From JAJTGZ01 sp964403525 (lineage in GTDB: Bacteria; Planctomycetota; Phycisphaerae; Phycisphaerales; UBA1924), in contig CAYOGE010000036.1 in NCBI GenBank assembly GCA_964403525.1, forward strand, positions 1 through 36,885: DNA of 36,885 nucleotides. The letters run 5' to 3'. This document shows positions 18,671 to 25,953 of the stretch, one piece after another. Numbering within the stretch: the stretch's first letter is position 1; each line of letters begins with the position of its first letter. A program made the position numbers and the translations under genes. The notes beneath the pieces were generated by a model. That model did not search any database. It worked only from the letters and a program-made list of their open reading frames with translations, and was not told where the DNA came from.

Positions 18671-19417
18671 CTACCAGACCACCGAATCGACAGTTCCCGA
18701 CCAGAGCCAAGTCTGCAGGAAGATCACCAGCGTCGCGCCCGCGTGAGCGAGCACGATCATGTTCGCCGTCTTCGCGTCGCGCCCGATCAGCGCGAGCACG
18801 CAAACCCAATACACACCGATGGCCGCGCAGACTTTGAGGATTGCCGCGAGCGCGAGCACGACGCCCGCGTCCGTAGGCACCGGGATCACGAGGTTGAACA
18901 CGAGCAGAAACGCACAGACGCATGCGAGCAGGCGCGCCGCCGCGAGGTCAACCCTTCCAAACGGGCGCTGCTGCAGCCAGGATGAGAACCAGACCGCGAC
19001 CAGGCCGGTGCCCACAGAAGTCACCGCCTCAACGCAAACCAGCAGGCACCGCTCAAGGCGAATGCCAAACGCGGTCTCCGGCTTGGTGTTCCAGCCGGCG
19101 GCAACAACCGCCCCCAGCAGCAGAACCAGGCCGAGCACGGTCGCAACCCTCTGCTTGATCCCTCGTTCCCTGACGATCGGCTCGATCGGGGGGGGCAGCT
19201 CTTCTTCGCCGAGCTTGGTCTTGACCTTGCCGCCCCCCAGCATGTCGTAGCCGCACGCCATGCAGACGACCGCGCCGGGCGGGATCGGCTTGCCGCACGA
19301 GGGGCAAGGCTGATCCGTATTGTCCTCGAGGATCGACTTGGTCGGCGGGCGCAATGAAGCGCCACCCCCACTGCGTGGTGGCACATCGGCCGGCTTATCG
19401 ATCTCGTATCCGCCCAC
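18671..19417 (-). CDS. Zinc-ribbon multi-pass membrane protein, function unknown
   Basis: Protein of 248 residues starting at a GTG. Two cysteine pairs (CPSCGK and CMACGYDM) near residues 38-58 make a compact zinc ribbon. About five hydrophobic segments follow between residues 95 and 245, starting with VATVLGLVLLLGAVVAAGW. The zinc ribbon should face the cytoplasm. Such double-CxxC plus membrane proteins are common in planctomycetes, and I know of no assigned role. Its start codon lies one base after the stop of the phosphoglycerate mutase gene (TGAcGTG), so the two are almost surely translated from one mRNA. The M3 peptidase gene follows after 33 bases. Confidence 0.75.
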   Translation of the reverse strand: MGGYEIDKPADVPPRSGGGASLRPPTKSILEDNTDQPCPSCGKPIPPGAVVCMACGYDMLGGGKVKTKLGEEELPPPIEPIVRERGIKQRVATVLGLVLLLGAVVAAGWNTKPETAFGIRLERCLLVCVEAVTSVGTGLVAVWFSSWLQQRPFGRVDLAAARLLACVCAFLLVFNLVIPVPTDAGVVLALAAILKVCAAIGVYWVCVLALIGRDAKTANMIVLAHAGATLVIFLQTWLWSGTVDSVVW

Positions 19418-19418
19418 G

Positions 19419-20723
19419 TCAGCGCCCTCCCCTTTGAGCCGCCCGCGGAGGCACGCGACCGCCGCTGATGAAAAACTCCATCAGTTCGTGCCCGTTGCGA
19501 ACCCGCAGGTCCGCGCCGTGGGCGTGCGCTTCGTCAAAGGGGCCCGTGCGGTGCGCGCGAACGTAGGAACCGGCCATGGCGAATGGTACTGGAGTCGCGT
19601 CGTGTTTTCGTGTCGAGCAGAGCGTGTAATGGTCGGGCAGGATCAGCATCCGCCACCCTTCACCGCTGCCCTGCTCGGCGTTTCCGAATGACATGAGCCG
19701 CTGGAGCATGGGCGTCACGACGTGCGTGTCGATCGCCTCGATCGCGGCAACCTTGGTCGCCCAGTCACCCTGGTGAGCCGTCTCGTCGGGGGCCTCGACG
19801 TGGCAGCACACGATGTCGAACCTCCCAAGAGCATCGCACGCCGCCCTGCCCTGCCCCGCGTAGTCGTTATCGTGATAGCTTGTGGCGCCCGGAACGCTCA
19901 GCTTCTCCCATCCGATCAGCGCGGCGATGCCGCTCAGCAGATCAACAGCCGTCGTCATCGCGCCTTTGTTCCCGAACCTCGACAGAAAGCTCGGCATCGC
20001 CGGCTTCGTTCCCTGCCCCCAGATCCAGCACATGTTCGCGGGACGTTTGCCCGCCGCACGGCGCGCAGCGTTCACCGCGTGTGCCGGCAGAAACTCGGCG
20101 GCGAGCTCCATTAGCCGGCAGAGCACGTCGGCGGCCGCCTTGGCGGCACCAGTCCCCTGCGGGAGTTCAACGTCCCAGGGACGGCGAGGGATCTCGTGCG
20201 GGGGCACCGTCTTGACGCCCTTGTACGTCCGACCGGAGGAGTCAACGAGGATGTTGCGGTACGACACTCCCGGGTAGATCGCCAGCGATGCCATGAGCTC
20301 GGGCTCCCTTTGCCGCCAATATGCGGCAAGGTCAGCGATCAGCCGCCTCGCCTCACCGTCTGAAATCGCTCCGGCGGAGTGATCGAGCATCAGCCCTTCA
20401 TCGCCGGTCCCATCCCCGCCGACGGTCACAAGGTTCACGCGGAAAATCCAGTCGTGCGCCCCCATCGGCACACCCAGCGCGGCCGCCTCCAGAGGGGCGC
20501 GCCCGGTGTGGTAGACCGTCGGGTCGTAGCCGAGCAACGACATTGTGCAGACATCGCTCCCGGCCAGCCAGCCGTCGGGGGTGGTCTGGACGGTGCCCAG
20601 GCGCCCCATCTGGGCGACGGCGTCCATCGATGGGGTCTTTGCGGCCTGCAGCGGCGTGCGACCTCCCAGTTCCGCGATCGGGAAGTCGGCGGCTCCATCC
20701 GCGATAACGATGCCGTATTTCAC
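19419..20723 (-). CDS. apgM: 2,3-bisphosphoglycerate-independent phosphoglycerate mutase, archaeal type (ApgM)
   Basis: Interconverts 3- and 2-phosphoglycerate in glycolysis and gluconeogenesis without a bisphosphoglycerate cofactor, using two metal ions. The 434-residue length and motifs fit the ApgM branch of the alkaline-phosphatase superfamily. They are IADGAAD at 7-13 (metal-binding Asp9), GSDVCTMSLLGYDP at 55-68 (Ser56 is the expected phosphorylated residue), CCHVEAPDETAHQGD (metal ligands), LPDHYT, and KHDATPVPFA near the C-terminus. I start at the GTG at 20723, because MKYGIVIADGAAD is how relatives begin. The frame extends back to another GTG at 20753 with extra unconserved residues. 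It lies between an M50 protease (43-base gap) and the zinc-ribbon protein (one-base gap). Confidence 0.92.
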   Translation of the reverse strand: MKYGIVIADGAADFPIAELGGRTPLQAAKTPSMDAVAQMGRLGTVQTTPDGWLAGSDVCTMSLLGYDPTVYHTGRAPLEAAALGVPMGAHDWIFRVNLVTVGGDGTGDEGLMLDHSAGAISDGEARRLIADLAAYWRQREPELMASLAIYPGVSYRNILVDSSGRTYKGVKTVPPHEIPRRPWDVELPQGTGAAKAAADVLCRLMELAAEFLPAHAVNAARRAAGKRPANMCWIWGQGTKPAMPSFLSRFGNKGAMTTAVDLLSGIAALIGWEKLSVPGATSYHDNDYAGQGRAACDALGRFDIVCCHVEAPDETAHQGDWATKVAAIEAIDTHVVTPMLQRLMSFGNAEQGSGEGWRMLILPDHYTLCSTRKHDATPVPFAMAGSYVRAHRTGPFDEAHAHGADLRVRNGHELMEFFISGGRVPPRAAQRGGR

Positions 20724-20766
20724 ATGGCAAAGGTAGGTGGAACAGTCCTGCACAGTAGAGAATCGC

Positions 20767-21456
20767 TCAGGCGTAACCGAGCGCGTGCAGAACCGCCCGT
20801 TCGATGACGTCGGCCTTGGTCCGAACCCACGAGACCACCGGCGCGATCACGATCCCGCCCATGGTGAAGACAAAGACCAGCCCAACGATCGCCGCCCCGG
20901 GCGTGTAGATAAAGTCCCGGTACGCCGGCACAAAGCTGGCAAGCACCTTCGAGCCATCCAGCGGCGGCACGGGCAGCATGTTGAACGCCGCGAGCGTTGC
21001 ATTCAGCACAAGCCCCAGGAAGAACACGATGCTCGCGTAATCCATCGCGTTGCCGGTCAAGAGCATTTTCGCCAGGATCGAGCCAACGAGGCACAGGACG
21101 GCCAGCAGCACGTTGGTGAGCGGGCCGGCCAGCGCAACCAGTGCATCGTCGTGACGCCGCCGCAGGTTTTCAACGTTAACGGGCATCGCGCCCCAGGTAA
21201 TCCCGCAGACCGCCAGGGCCACGAGGCTGTAGAGACCCATGTGCTTGATCGGATCGAGCGTCATGTGACCCATGAGCCTTGGCGTGTCATCGCCGCAGCG
21301 GATCGCCATCCAGCCGTGCGCGAGCTCGTGCAGGACAATCGAAACCACGATCCACGCCAGCCAGGCAGCGAGCGCAACCCGCCCCGCGTTGGGGAGGTTG
21401 GGGAACTGCTGGTTGTATACCTCAATGACTTGAAGTCCCCACCAGTTGCTGAACAT
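20767..21456 (-). CDS. M50 family membrane metalloprotease (site-2-protease-like)
   Basis: Membrane protein of 229 residues with the zinc site HELAH at about 43-47 within a hydrophobic helix (VVSIVLHELAHGW), and a second motif NMLPVPPLDGSKVL near 160-173 whose Asp is the third metal ligand. GPLTNVLLAV near 116-125 is also conserved in the family. No PDZ domain or CBS pair is present, so it belongs to the short group often found as 'site-2 protease family protein'. Such enzymes cut transmembrane segments, for example of anti-sigma factors. AGGAG lies eight bases before the ATG. The gene begins about 40 bases after the rplT terminator and may lead the six-gene run down to 14685. The substrate is unknown; the nearby anti-sigma-like membrane proteins are tempting but unproven. 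Confidence 0.9.
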   Translation of the reverse strand: MFSNWWGLQVIEVYNQQFPNLPNAGRVALAAWLAWIVVSIVLHELAHGWMAIRCGDDTPRLMGHMTLDPIKHMGLYSLVALAVCGITWGAMPVNVENLRRRHDDALVALAGPLTNVLLAVLCLVGSILAKMLLTGNAMDYASIVFFLGLVLNATLAAFNMLPVPPLDGSKVLASFVPAYRDFIYTPGAAIVGLVFVFTMGGIVIAPVVSWVRTKADVIERAVLHALGYA

Positions 21457-21497
21457 GGCGCCGTCTCCTGCGGTCTGAAAGCGTACCGGCCCGGTGC

Positions 21498-21530
21498 AAA
21501 AAGAAACAGGCCCGGCATTGGCCGGGCCTG
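21498..21530 (-). terminator. Rho-independent terminator of rpmI-rplT
   Basis: On the minus strand CAGGCCCGGC, loop CAAT, GCCGGGCCTG, then TTTCTTTTT. Perfect 10-base stem and a long T-run, 25 bases after the rplT stop. Confidence 0.92.
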
Positions 21531-21555
21531 CGCGAAGTCATCGGCGGTTTTTCGG

Positions 21556-21930
21556 TCAGGCGGCCTTCTTGCCGGCCTTGATCGCACCGAGGGCCGTCTC
21601 GACAATCTTGTCGAACGCCTTCGGGTCGTGGATGGCGATCTCTGACAGCATCTTGCGGTTGAGCGTGATGCCCGACATGCGCAGCCCGTTGACGAAGAGG
21701 CTGTAGCGGGTGCCGCGCATGCGGCAGGCGGCCGTGATGCGGGTGATCCAGATCGAGCGCATGTCGCGCTTGCGGAGGCGACGGTCGCGGTAGCTGTAGA
21801 CGCCCGCGGTCATGACCGCGACCTTGGCCTTCCACTTCTTGCTGCCGGACTCACCGACGTATCCACGAGCTTTCTTCAGCAGTCGTGAACGGGCCTGTGT
21901 GCGGGCTGATCCTTTGCGTACGCGTGGCAT
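21556..21930 (-). CDS. rplT: 50S ribosomal protein L20
   Basis: Ribosomal protein of 124 residues (typical length about 117-120) that binds 23S rRNA early in large-subunit assembly. The N-terminus MPRVRKGSARTQARSRLLKKARGY and the blocks YRDRRLRKRDMRSIWITRI and GLRMSGITLNRKMLSEIA are the L20 pattern, rich in Arg and Lys. GGAG precedes the ATG by about seven bases. The gene follows rpmI after 90 bases and is closed by a strong terminator. In many bacteria L20 represses its own operon through a leader pseudoknot, but I do not see evidence for or against that here. Confidence 0.97.
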   Translation of the reverse strand: MPRVRKGSARTQARSRLLKKARGYVGESGSKKWKAKVAVMTAGVYSYRDRRLRKRDMRSIWITRITAACRMRGTRYSLFVNGLRMSGITLNRKMLSEIAIHDPKAFDKIVETALGAIKAGKKAA

Positions 21931-22020
21931 ATCGAGACTCCAGACGGTGCCGGTGCGGGGAGGTCGGCACTCGGCGCGACCTGCTTAGTTCCCGACAGGC
22001 GGGTTGTGAAAAAACGGTCC

Positions 22021-22347
22021 TTACTTGGCGGCGGGAGCCTTGGCCTTAGCGCCGGCGGCGGCCTTCTCTGCCTTGGCGGCCTTCGCCGCCTTGCTCTGGG
22101 CGGGTGTCGGGCTCCGCTTGATCGTTGCACGGTCCTGATCACGCCCGCGGAGGCGGCGGTGGAGCTGACGCTCGAGCGCGCCCGCTTCGGCGTTCGACGC
22201 GAACTTGTCCTTGCGCAGGCGGCGCAGGCGGTTGGGGCTCTTGCCCGACTTCAAGTGCTTGCTGTTGGCGCTCTTGTGCTTCACCAAGCCGGACTTGGTG
22301 ATGCGGACGCGCTTGAGGAGTCCCTTGTGCGGTTTGTTCTTGCTCAT
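22021..22347 (-). CDS. rpmI: 50S ribosomal protein L35 with long Ala/Lys-rich tail
   Basis: Protein of 108 residues. The first 55 or so are a clear L35 (KPHKGLLKRVRITKSG, SANSKHLKSGKSPNRLRRLRK). The family usually ends near residue 65, whereas here about 40 more residues follow, finishing in an alanine- and lysine-rich low-complexity tail (SKAAKAAKAEKAAAGAKAK). The ATG at 22347 has GGAG eight bases upstream. The frame is open much further upstream, but the promoter lies there. rpmI is followed by rplT, as usual, but infC, which normally precedes it, is absent from the window. Confidence 0.93.
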   Translation of the reverse strand: MSKNKPHKGLLKRVRITKSGLVKHKSANSKHLKSGKSPNRLRRLRKDKFASNAEAGALERQLHRRLRGRDQDRATIKRSPTPAQSKAAKAAKAEKAAAGAKAKAPAAK

Positions 22348-22407
22348 GCGCGAAACTCCGAATGGCCTGCCAAAGACCGCACACGGGGCGGGCCTGGCAG
22401 GGCCGCG

Positions 22408-22435
22408 ATTATAGCGGGTTGTCTTGGTTGGTCCA
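22408..22435 (-). promoter_or_regulatory. Promoter of rpmI-rplT
   Basis: On the minus strand TGGACC (22435-22430), a 16-base spacer and a perfect TATAAT (22413-22408). Transcription would begin near 22401, giving a leader of about 54 bases before rpmI. It is the best -10 match noted among the promoter candidates. Confidence 0.65.
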
Positions 22436-22513
22436 GCAGAGCCAAAGCCGCTCAAGCAAGGGAAACGCCTTAGCCCAGCCCCACCCCACGCCGCCCTTGC
22501 CCGCTGCGGGGGC

Positions 22514-23755
22514 CTACGGGCAGAGGAAGGTGTCGGACTTGGCCGGGATTTCGACCCCCGTGAGCGGATCGGTCTGCAGCGGGCGAGCCCCTCGGCTGAC
22601 ACTGGCGATCAGGTCCTCGATCGAGCGTGGAAGCCAGATGTTGTCGCCCTCAACGACTGGGGTCTCGGCCCACTCGCTGTGGCCGTCGGAGAAAAGAACG
22701 TTCTGACCGCTGCCGCGGTGGTTCGGCGAGTTCTCGTTGACATAGATCACCCGCTCGCCACGGAAAGCGCGGAGCACCGCGGGGTTGCGGTCGGCCAGAA
22801 CGATGAACCGCCTGCCGGGGCTGTCCAGGGTCGGGCGCTCGTTCGCGAACAGGTTCTGATAGGAATAGGAGACCTGCTCAAGGCTCTGCCAGTCACGGCA
22901 CTCGCTTGTGAAGCGGCACTCCTTCGCGGCGGAGTTTGCGCAGCAGGCCAGCTGCTGCGGCGCGGTGTAACCGTTGCGTGCGAGCGTAAAGAGGTTGGCG
23001 GAGTTGCTCTGGGCGGGCCTGCCGACGTTCCACCAGGTGCTCCCGGCAAGCGAGGCGGTCGCCATCGGGAGGGCGGAGCGGTTCTCGTTGCCGTAGGCAG
23101 AAACCGCCTCGCCGATCGCGCCGAGGTTCCCAAAGCACGCCGTCTGCTGCGCACGCTGGCGCACCGTCGTGAGCGCCGGCCACGCGACCGAGACGGCCAC
23201 GAGGACCAGCGCCGCGATCGCGCCAAAGTCGGTCAGGCGCAGTGTGCGGCGCTGCGCCGCGGCCGGCTCGTGGATGTGCAGCCGGCGAGACTGTGCCTGC
23301 GACTCGCTCTCGATGCGCCGCAGCGTGGCCGCGACAAGGGCGTCGGCGGTGGTGCCGGCCGGCGCTGCGGCGTCAAGCACCGCAAGGAGCTGTGACTGCC
23401 GTTCGGCGCGCGGGCGGACCGCAGAGGGAACCTTCCGCGGGTCCCAGCCGTGCGCAACGAGCAGCTCCATCGTGTCCGCGTCGGCGTCGCACAGGTCGAA
23501 CCGCTGCGGACGCTTGGCGGCGGCAACGCGCGCCATCGTCCGGCTGACCGCCTCGTCGGCGCAGCAGCACGGCACCGGCCCCTGCTTCAGGCTTCCCAGC
23601 AGCGACCAGAGCGGCGCACACCGCTCGAGGTGCTCAGGGGCGAGTGACTCAACGTCAAAGCCCTTCTCTACCAACGCGTCAACGGCCTCGCTGCTCCGCG
23701 GGCAGAGACGCTGGGGTTGACGGTCGTGCGGGAGGTCGGATTCGACGTTCATCAT
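22514..23755 (-). CDS. Predicted anti-sigma-like membrane protein fused to a pseudopilin-type H-x-DG domain
   Basis: Protein of 413 residues starting at the ATG at 23755, which overlaps the sigma-factor stop by four bases (ATGA). Residues 1-170 are cytoplasmic and contain a CCC cluster near 63-65 (unrecognised domain). A membrane helix at about 177-195 (FGAIAALVLVAVSVAWPAL) runs directly into TTVRQRAQQTACFGNLGAIGEAVSAYGN. This strongly resembles the N-terminal helix of planctomycete type II pseudopilins (..LLPALxxARExARxxxCxxNLRQIGxA). The C-terminus has NHRGSGQNVLFSDGH, the H-x9-DG-type motif with one extra residue. So a pseudopilin-like ectodomain sits behind a cytoplasmic domain, with no prepilin leader at the N-terminus. 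Coupling to the sigma factor suggests an anti-sigma role; this is inference. Confidence 0.72.
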   Translation of the reverse strand: MMNVESDLPHDRQPQRLCPRSSEAVDALVEKGFDVESLAPEHLERCAPLWSLLGSLKQGPVPCCCADEAVSRTMARVAAAKRPQRFDLCDADADTMELLVAHGWDPRKVPSAVRPRAERQSQLLAVLDAAAPAGTTADALVAATLRRIESESQAQSRRLHIHEPAAAQRRTLRLTDFGAIAALVLVAVSVAWPALTTVRQRAQQTACFGNLGAIGEAVSAYGNENRSALPMATASLAGSTWWNVGRPAQSNSANLFTLARNGYTAPQQLACCANSAAKECRFTSECRDWQSLEQVSYSYQNLFANERPTLDSPGRRFIVLADRNPAVLRAFRGERVIYVNENSPNHRGSGQNVLFSDGHSEWAETPVVEGDNIWLPRSIEDLIASVSRGARPLQTDPLTGVEIPAKSDTFLCP

Positions 23756-24345
23756 TGGCCCTTTTCGTTGCCTGCTTCTTCCCACTTCTTCGCGAACGAA
23801 GCGACGGCCGCGTGCAAGCGGCTCTTGACGGTGCCGAGGGGGATGTTCAGCGCATCGGCGATCTGGCTGTAGGACATTTTCTGAAAGTACCCCAGCAGCA
23901 GGATCTCTCGAAGCAGCAGTGGCATCTGAGCAATCGCCGCCTGCACCATCGCGTCACGCTCCGACGTGTTCACCGCTTGAGCGGGTGTCGGACCCTTCAT
24001 CTGCATCAGGTCCACGAACGTGCCCTGATCCCCGTCTCCACCGACGGGGGCGTCCAGATCAAGGGTTCTCCGACGGGCGTTCTTACGCAGCACATCGCGG
24101 GCTTTGTTCGCCGCTATCGTAAAAAGCCACGGTTTGAAGCGTCTCGAAACGTCGAAGGTCCCAGAAGAAAGGTGGATCTGCAGGAACGTTTCCTGGAAGA
24201 CGTCCTCCGCGATCGCTCGGTTCCCCGTGAGGTGGTAGAGGAACCGCATCAGATCGTCATGGTGCCTGCGGATGAGCGGTTCCAAGGCACCGGCCTCGCC
24301 CGTGCGGTAGGCCAAGAGCAGTTGTTCATCGCTGCGAGTGTCCAA
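23752..24345 (-). CDS. ECF-type RNA polymerase sigma factor
   Basis: Sigma-70-family factor. Region 2 is clear: LLLAYRTGEAGALEPLIRRHHDDLMRFLYHLTGN, AEDVFQETFLQIH and FKPWLFTIAANKARDVLRK. A linker of about 30 residues leads to region 4: MPLLLREILLLGYFQKMSYSQIADALNIPLGTVKSRLH, a helix-turn-helix for the -35 element. I place the start at the TTG at 24345 (197 residues), which has AGAGG five bases upstream. A longer form from the GTG at 24426 would overlap the next gene and adds unconserved residues. Its stop overlaps the start of the fusion protein by four bases, the usual arrangement of sigma and anti-sigma pairs. Confidence 0.9.
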   Translation of the reverse strand: MDTRSDEQLLLAYRTGEAGALEPLIRRHHDDLMRFLYHLTGNRAIAEDVFQETFLQIHLSSGTFDVSRRFKPWLFTIAANKARDVLRKNARRRTLDLDAPVGGDGDQGTFVDLMQMKGPTPAQAVNTSERDAMVQAAIAQMPLLLREILLLGYFQKMSYSQIADALNIPLGTVKSRLHAAVASFAKKWEEAGNEKGQ

Positions 24346-24395
24346 GGAAACCTCTGTTGGGGATAGGTCGGGAAATGGACGGACGGGTAGCCAGT

Positions 24396-24725
24396 CTAAC
24401 GAATCGGTTCGACGAGCGCAACACACCCAACAGAGCGTGAAAACGTTACCCCGCTCTCAGCTCCGAAGAGGGCCAGACCTTCAGCCCTCAGGCGCGGGGC
24501 ATGCTCGGCGAGATACGCTTCCAGAGCCGCCCGGCTGGGGAAGAGGTACCGTACCTGCACGGTCGGGAGTTCGCCCGGGGCTGGGTCATTGACGACAACG
24601 AGCGCAGAAGACGCGCCGGCCAGGCAAACCGCGCGGACATGGCCTTCCGATAACCAGGTAACAAAGTCACCGACTCTGTCAGGCTGGCCAAAGGTTGCGG
24701 TTACCGTGTAGGCGATCTGCTCCAT
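24396..24725 (-). CDS. Small DUF4286-like protein
   Basis: Cytoplasmic protein of 109 residues from the ATG at 24725 (the frame opens at 24758). The pattern IAYTVTATFGQPDRVGDFVTWLSEGHVRAV, then VQVRYLFPSRAALEAYLAEHAPRLRAEGLALFG, matches what I recall of the DUF4286 family (ferredoxin-like fold, function unknown). In that family a YxxYLxEHAP-like segment is conserved. The stop lies 50 bases before the sigma-factor start on the same strand, so both may share a transcript. Annotation of the family is from memory and moderate in certainty. Confidence 0.65.
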   Translation of the reverse strand: MEQIAYTVTATFGQPDRVGDFVTWLSEGHVRAVCLAGASSALVVVNDPAPGELPTVQVRYLFPSRAALEAYLAEHAPRLRAEGLALFGAESGVTFSRSVGCVALVEPIR

Positions 24726-24762
24726 CCCGCTCAGGGTAGCTCGCCACTGGCCGGACAAACTC

Positions 24763-24792
24763 CTGACAATCCCGCCGGGGAGGCAATATCCT
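24763..24792 (+). promoter_or_regulatory. Promoter of the second ECF operon
   Basis: CTGACA (24763-24768), an 18-base spacer and TATCCT (24787-24792). The -35 box matches 5/6 and the -10 box 4/6. The start point would be near 24799, about 28 bases before the sigma-factor ATG. Confidence 0.5.
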
Positions 24793-24826
24793 CGCGGCGT
24801 GATCGTTCAGCCAATAGAGTCAGCCG

Positions 24827-25477
24827 ATGGGACGACGGACGCTTGGAAAGGACAACTCGGCTGCTCCGGATCCTTCGATTGAACCCGATGGCGGGGCGGA
24901 AGGTGCGGAGCTTGCCGGGTTGCTCGAGCGGGCGGTCGCCGGAGACCAGGAGGCTTGGCGGCGCATCGTCGGACTGTACTGGCGGCGCGTGTTTGCGCTG
25001 GCGCGGAGCAGGCTCCGTGCCCACGAGATCGCTGAGGAGGTTACCCAGTCCGTGTTTGTCACCGTTGCAACCAAGCTGAGCCAGGGCCAATACGCCGAAC
25101 GCGGAAAGTTCGAGCCGTGGCTCTTTCGCGTGGCGGTCAACCGGATCCGCGACCAGGTGCGGGCGTTGCAGCGTGGCGCAACCGCGACCGACGACGAGGT
25201 CCTCGACGCGCGAGCGGGCGTCGCCGAGAGCAGCGGCGAAGACACCCGGGTTTCGGAGCGGGCGATGGCTGAATTGCGGCGGGCCTTGATGCTGCTAGGG
25301 GAGGCCGACCGGCAGGTCATCGAGCTGCGTCACCACGCCGGCTTGAGCTTCGCCGCGATGGCCGACCTGCTGGATGAACCCCTTGGAACGCTGCTGGCAC
25401 GGCACCACCGTGCGCTCAAGAAGCTCCGCGCGATGATGGCGGGGGTAGAAGCAAACGTGATGGAGGACAACTCATGA
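24827..25477 (+). CDS. ECF-type RNA polymerase sigma factor (second module)
   Basis: Protein of 216 residues. An acidic N-terminal extension of about 30 residues is followed by region 2 (AVAGDQEAWRRIVGLYWRRVFALARSRL, AEEVTQSVFVTV, FEPWLFRVAVNRIRDQVR). Region 4 is LLGEADRQVIELRHHAGLSFAAMADLLDEPLGTLLARHHRALKKL. The -10-binding region has TQSVFV where most ECF factors have QETF or QDVF, a pattern frequent in planctomycetal sigma groups. The stop overlaps the next start by four bases (ATGA). It is only distantly similar to the sigma factor at 23752-24345. Confidence 0.9.
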   Translation: MGRRTLGKDNSAAPDPSIEPDGGAEGAELAGLLERAVAGDQEAWRRIVGLYWRRVFALARSRLRAHEIAEEVTQSVFVTVATKLSQGQYAERGKFEPWLFRVAVNRIRDQVRALQRGATATDDEVLDARAGVAESSGEDTRVSERAMAELRRALMLLGEADRQVIELRHHAGLSFAAMADLLDEPLGTLLARHHRALKKLRAMMAGVEANVMEDNS

Positions 25478-25953
25478 TCGACCAGAACCACAATCAGCCG
25501 CTGCCGCCCGAGCTTGAGGCTCTCAGCGCCCGCCTGGACAACCTGGGGGCCGCGGAGCGCGCCGGTGCGCCGGCCGACCTTCAGTCGCGGATCTTCGCGG
25601 CGACCACCGGCGTAATCGCGCAACCCGCCACGCCTCTCCGGCTGACCCAGCCGGCCGCGGCCGACCGCACCGGCATCGTCGGACGCCTGCGCATGCATCG
25701 CATCGTGTGGCCGATGCGCGTTGCGGCGGTTATCGCCGTCGCGATCGGCGGCTGGGCTGCGTTTAACGGGTTCAACGGACCGAAGCCGACGGCACCCAGC
25801 TTCAACCCCGACGAGGTCTTTGACTACGTGTTCGGCAGGAGCGGGACGTCCGAACAGATTCAACGCCTGCTCCAGGACACGGCGAAGCTCGAGTCGCTGG
25901 TCGGCAGCGATGACTTTGGTGTGCCGGACATGAACGATTTGGAGAGCCTCTGA
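25474..25953 (+). CDS. Single-pass membrane protein coupled to sigma factor, predicted anti-sigma factor
   Basis: Protein of 159 residues with a cytoplasmic N-terminus of about 75 residues and one membrane helix near 77-97 (MRVAAVIAVAIGGWAAFNGF). The outer part of about 60 residues contains FDYVFGR and a short helix IQRLLQDTAKLESLV. No zinc-binding anti-sigma motif (HxxxCxxC) is present. The role is inferred from position: its ATG overlaps the sigma-factor stop by four bases, and its own stop overlaps the following start by one base (TGATG). I do not recognise a family. Confidence 0.7.
   Translation: MIDQNHNQPLPPELEALSARLDNLGAAERAGAPADLQSRIFAATTGVIAQPATPLRLTQPAAADRTGIVGRLRMHRIVWPMRVAAVIAVAIGGWAAFNGFNGPKPTAPSFNPDEVFDYVFGRSGTSEQIQRLLQDTAKLESLVGSDDFGVPDMNDLESL

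Noticed and set aside
24346..24426. Longer start of the first ECF sigma factor at the GTG at 24426
   Set aside because: It would overlap the DUF4286-like gene and adds residues before the normal region 2 start. The TTG at 24345 has AGAGG upstream.
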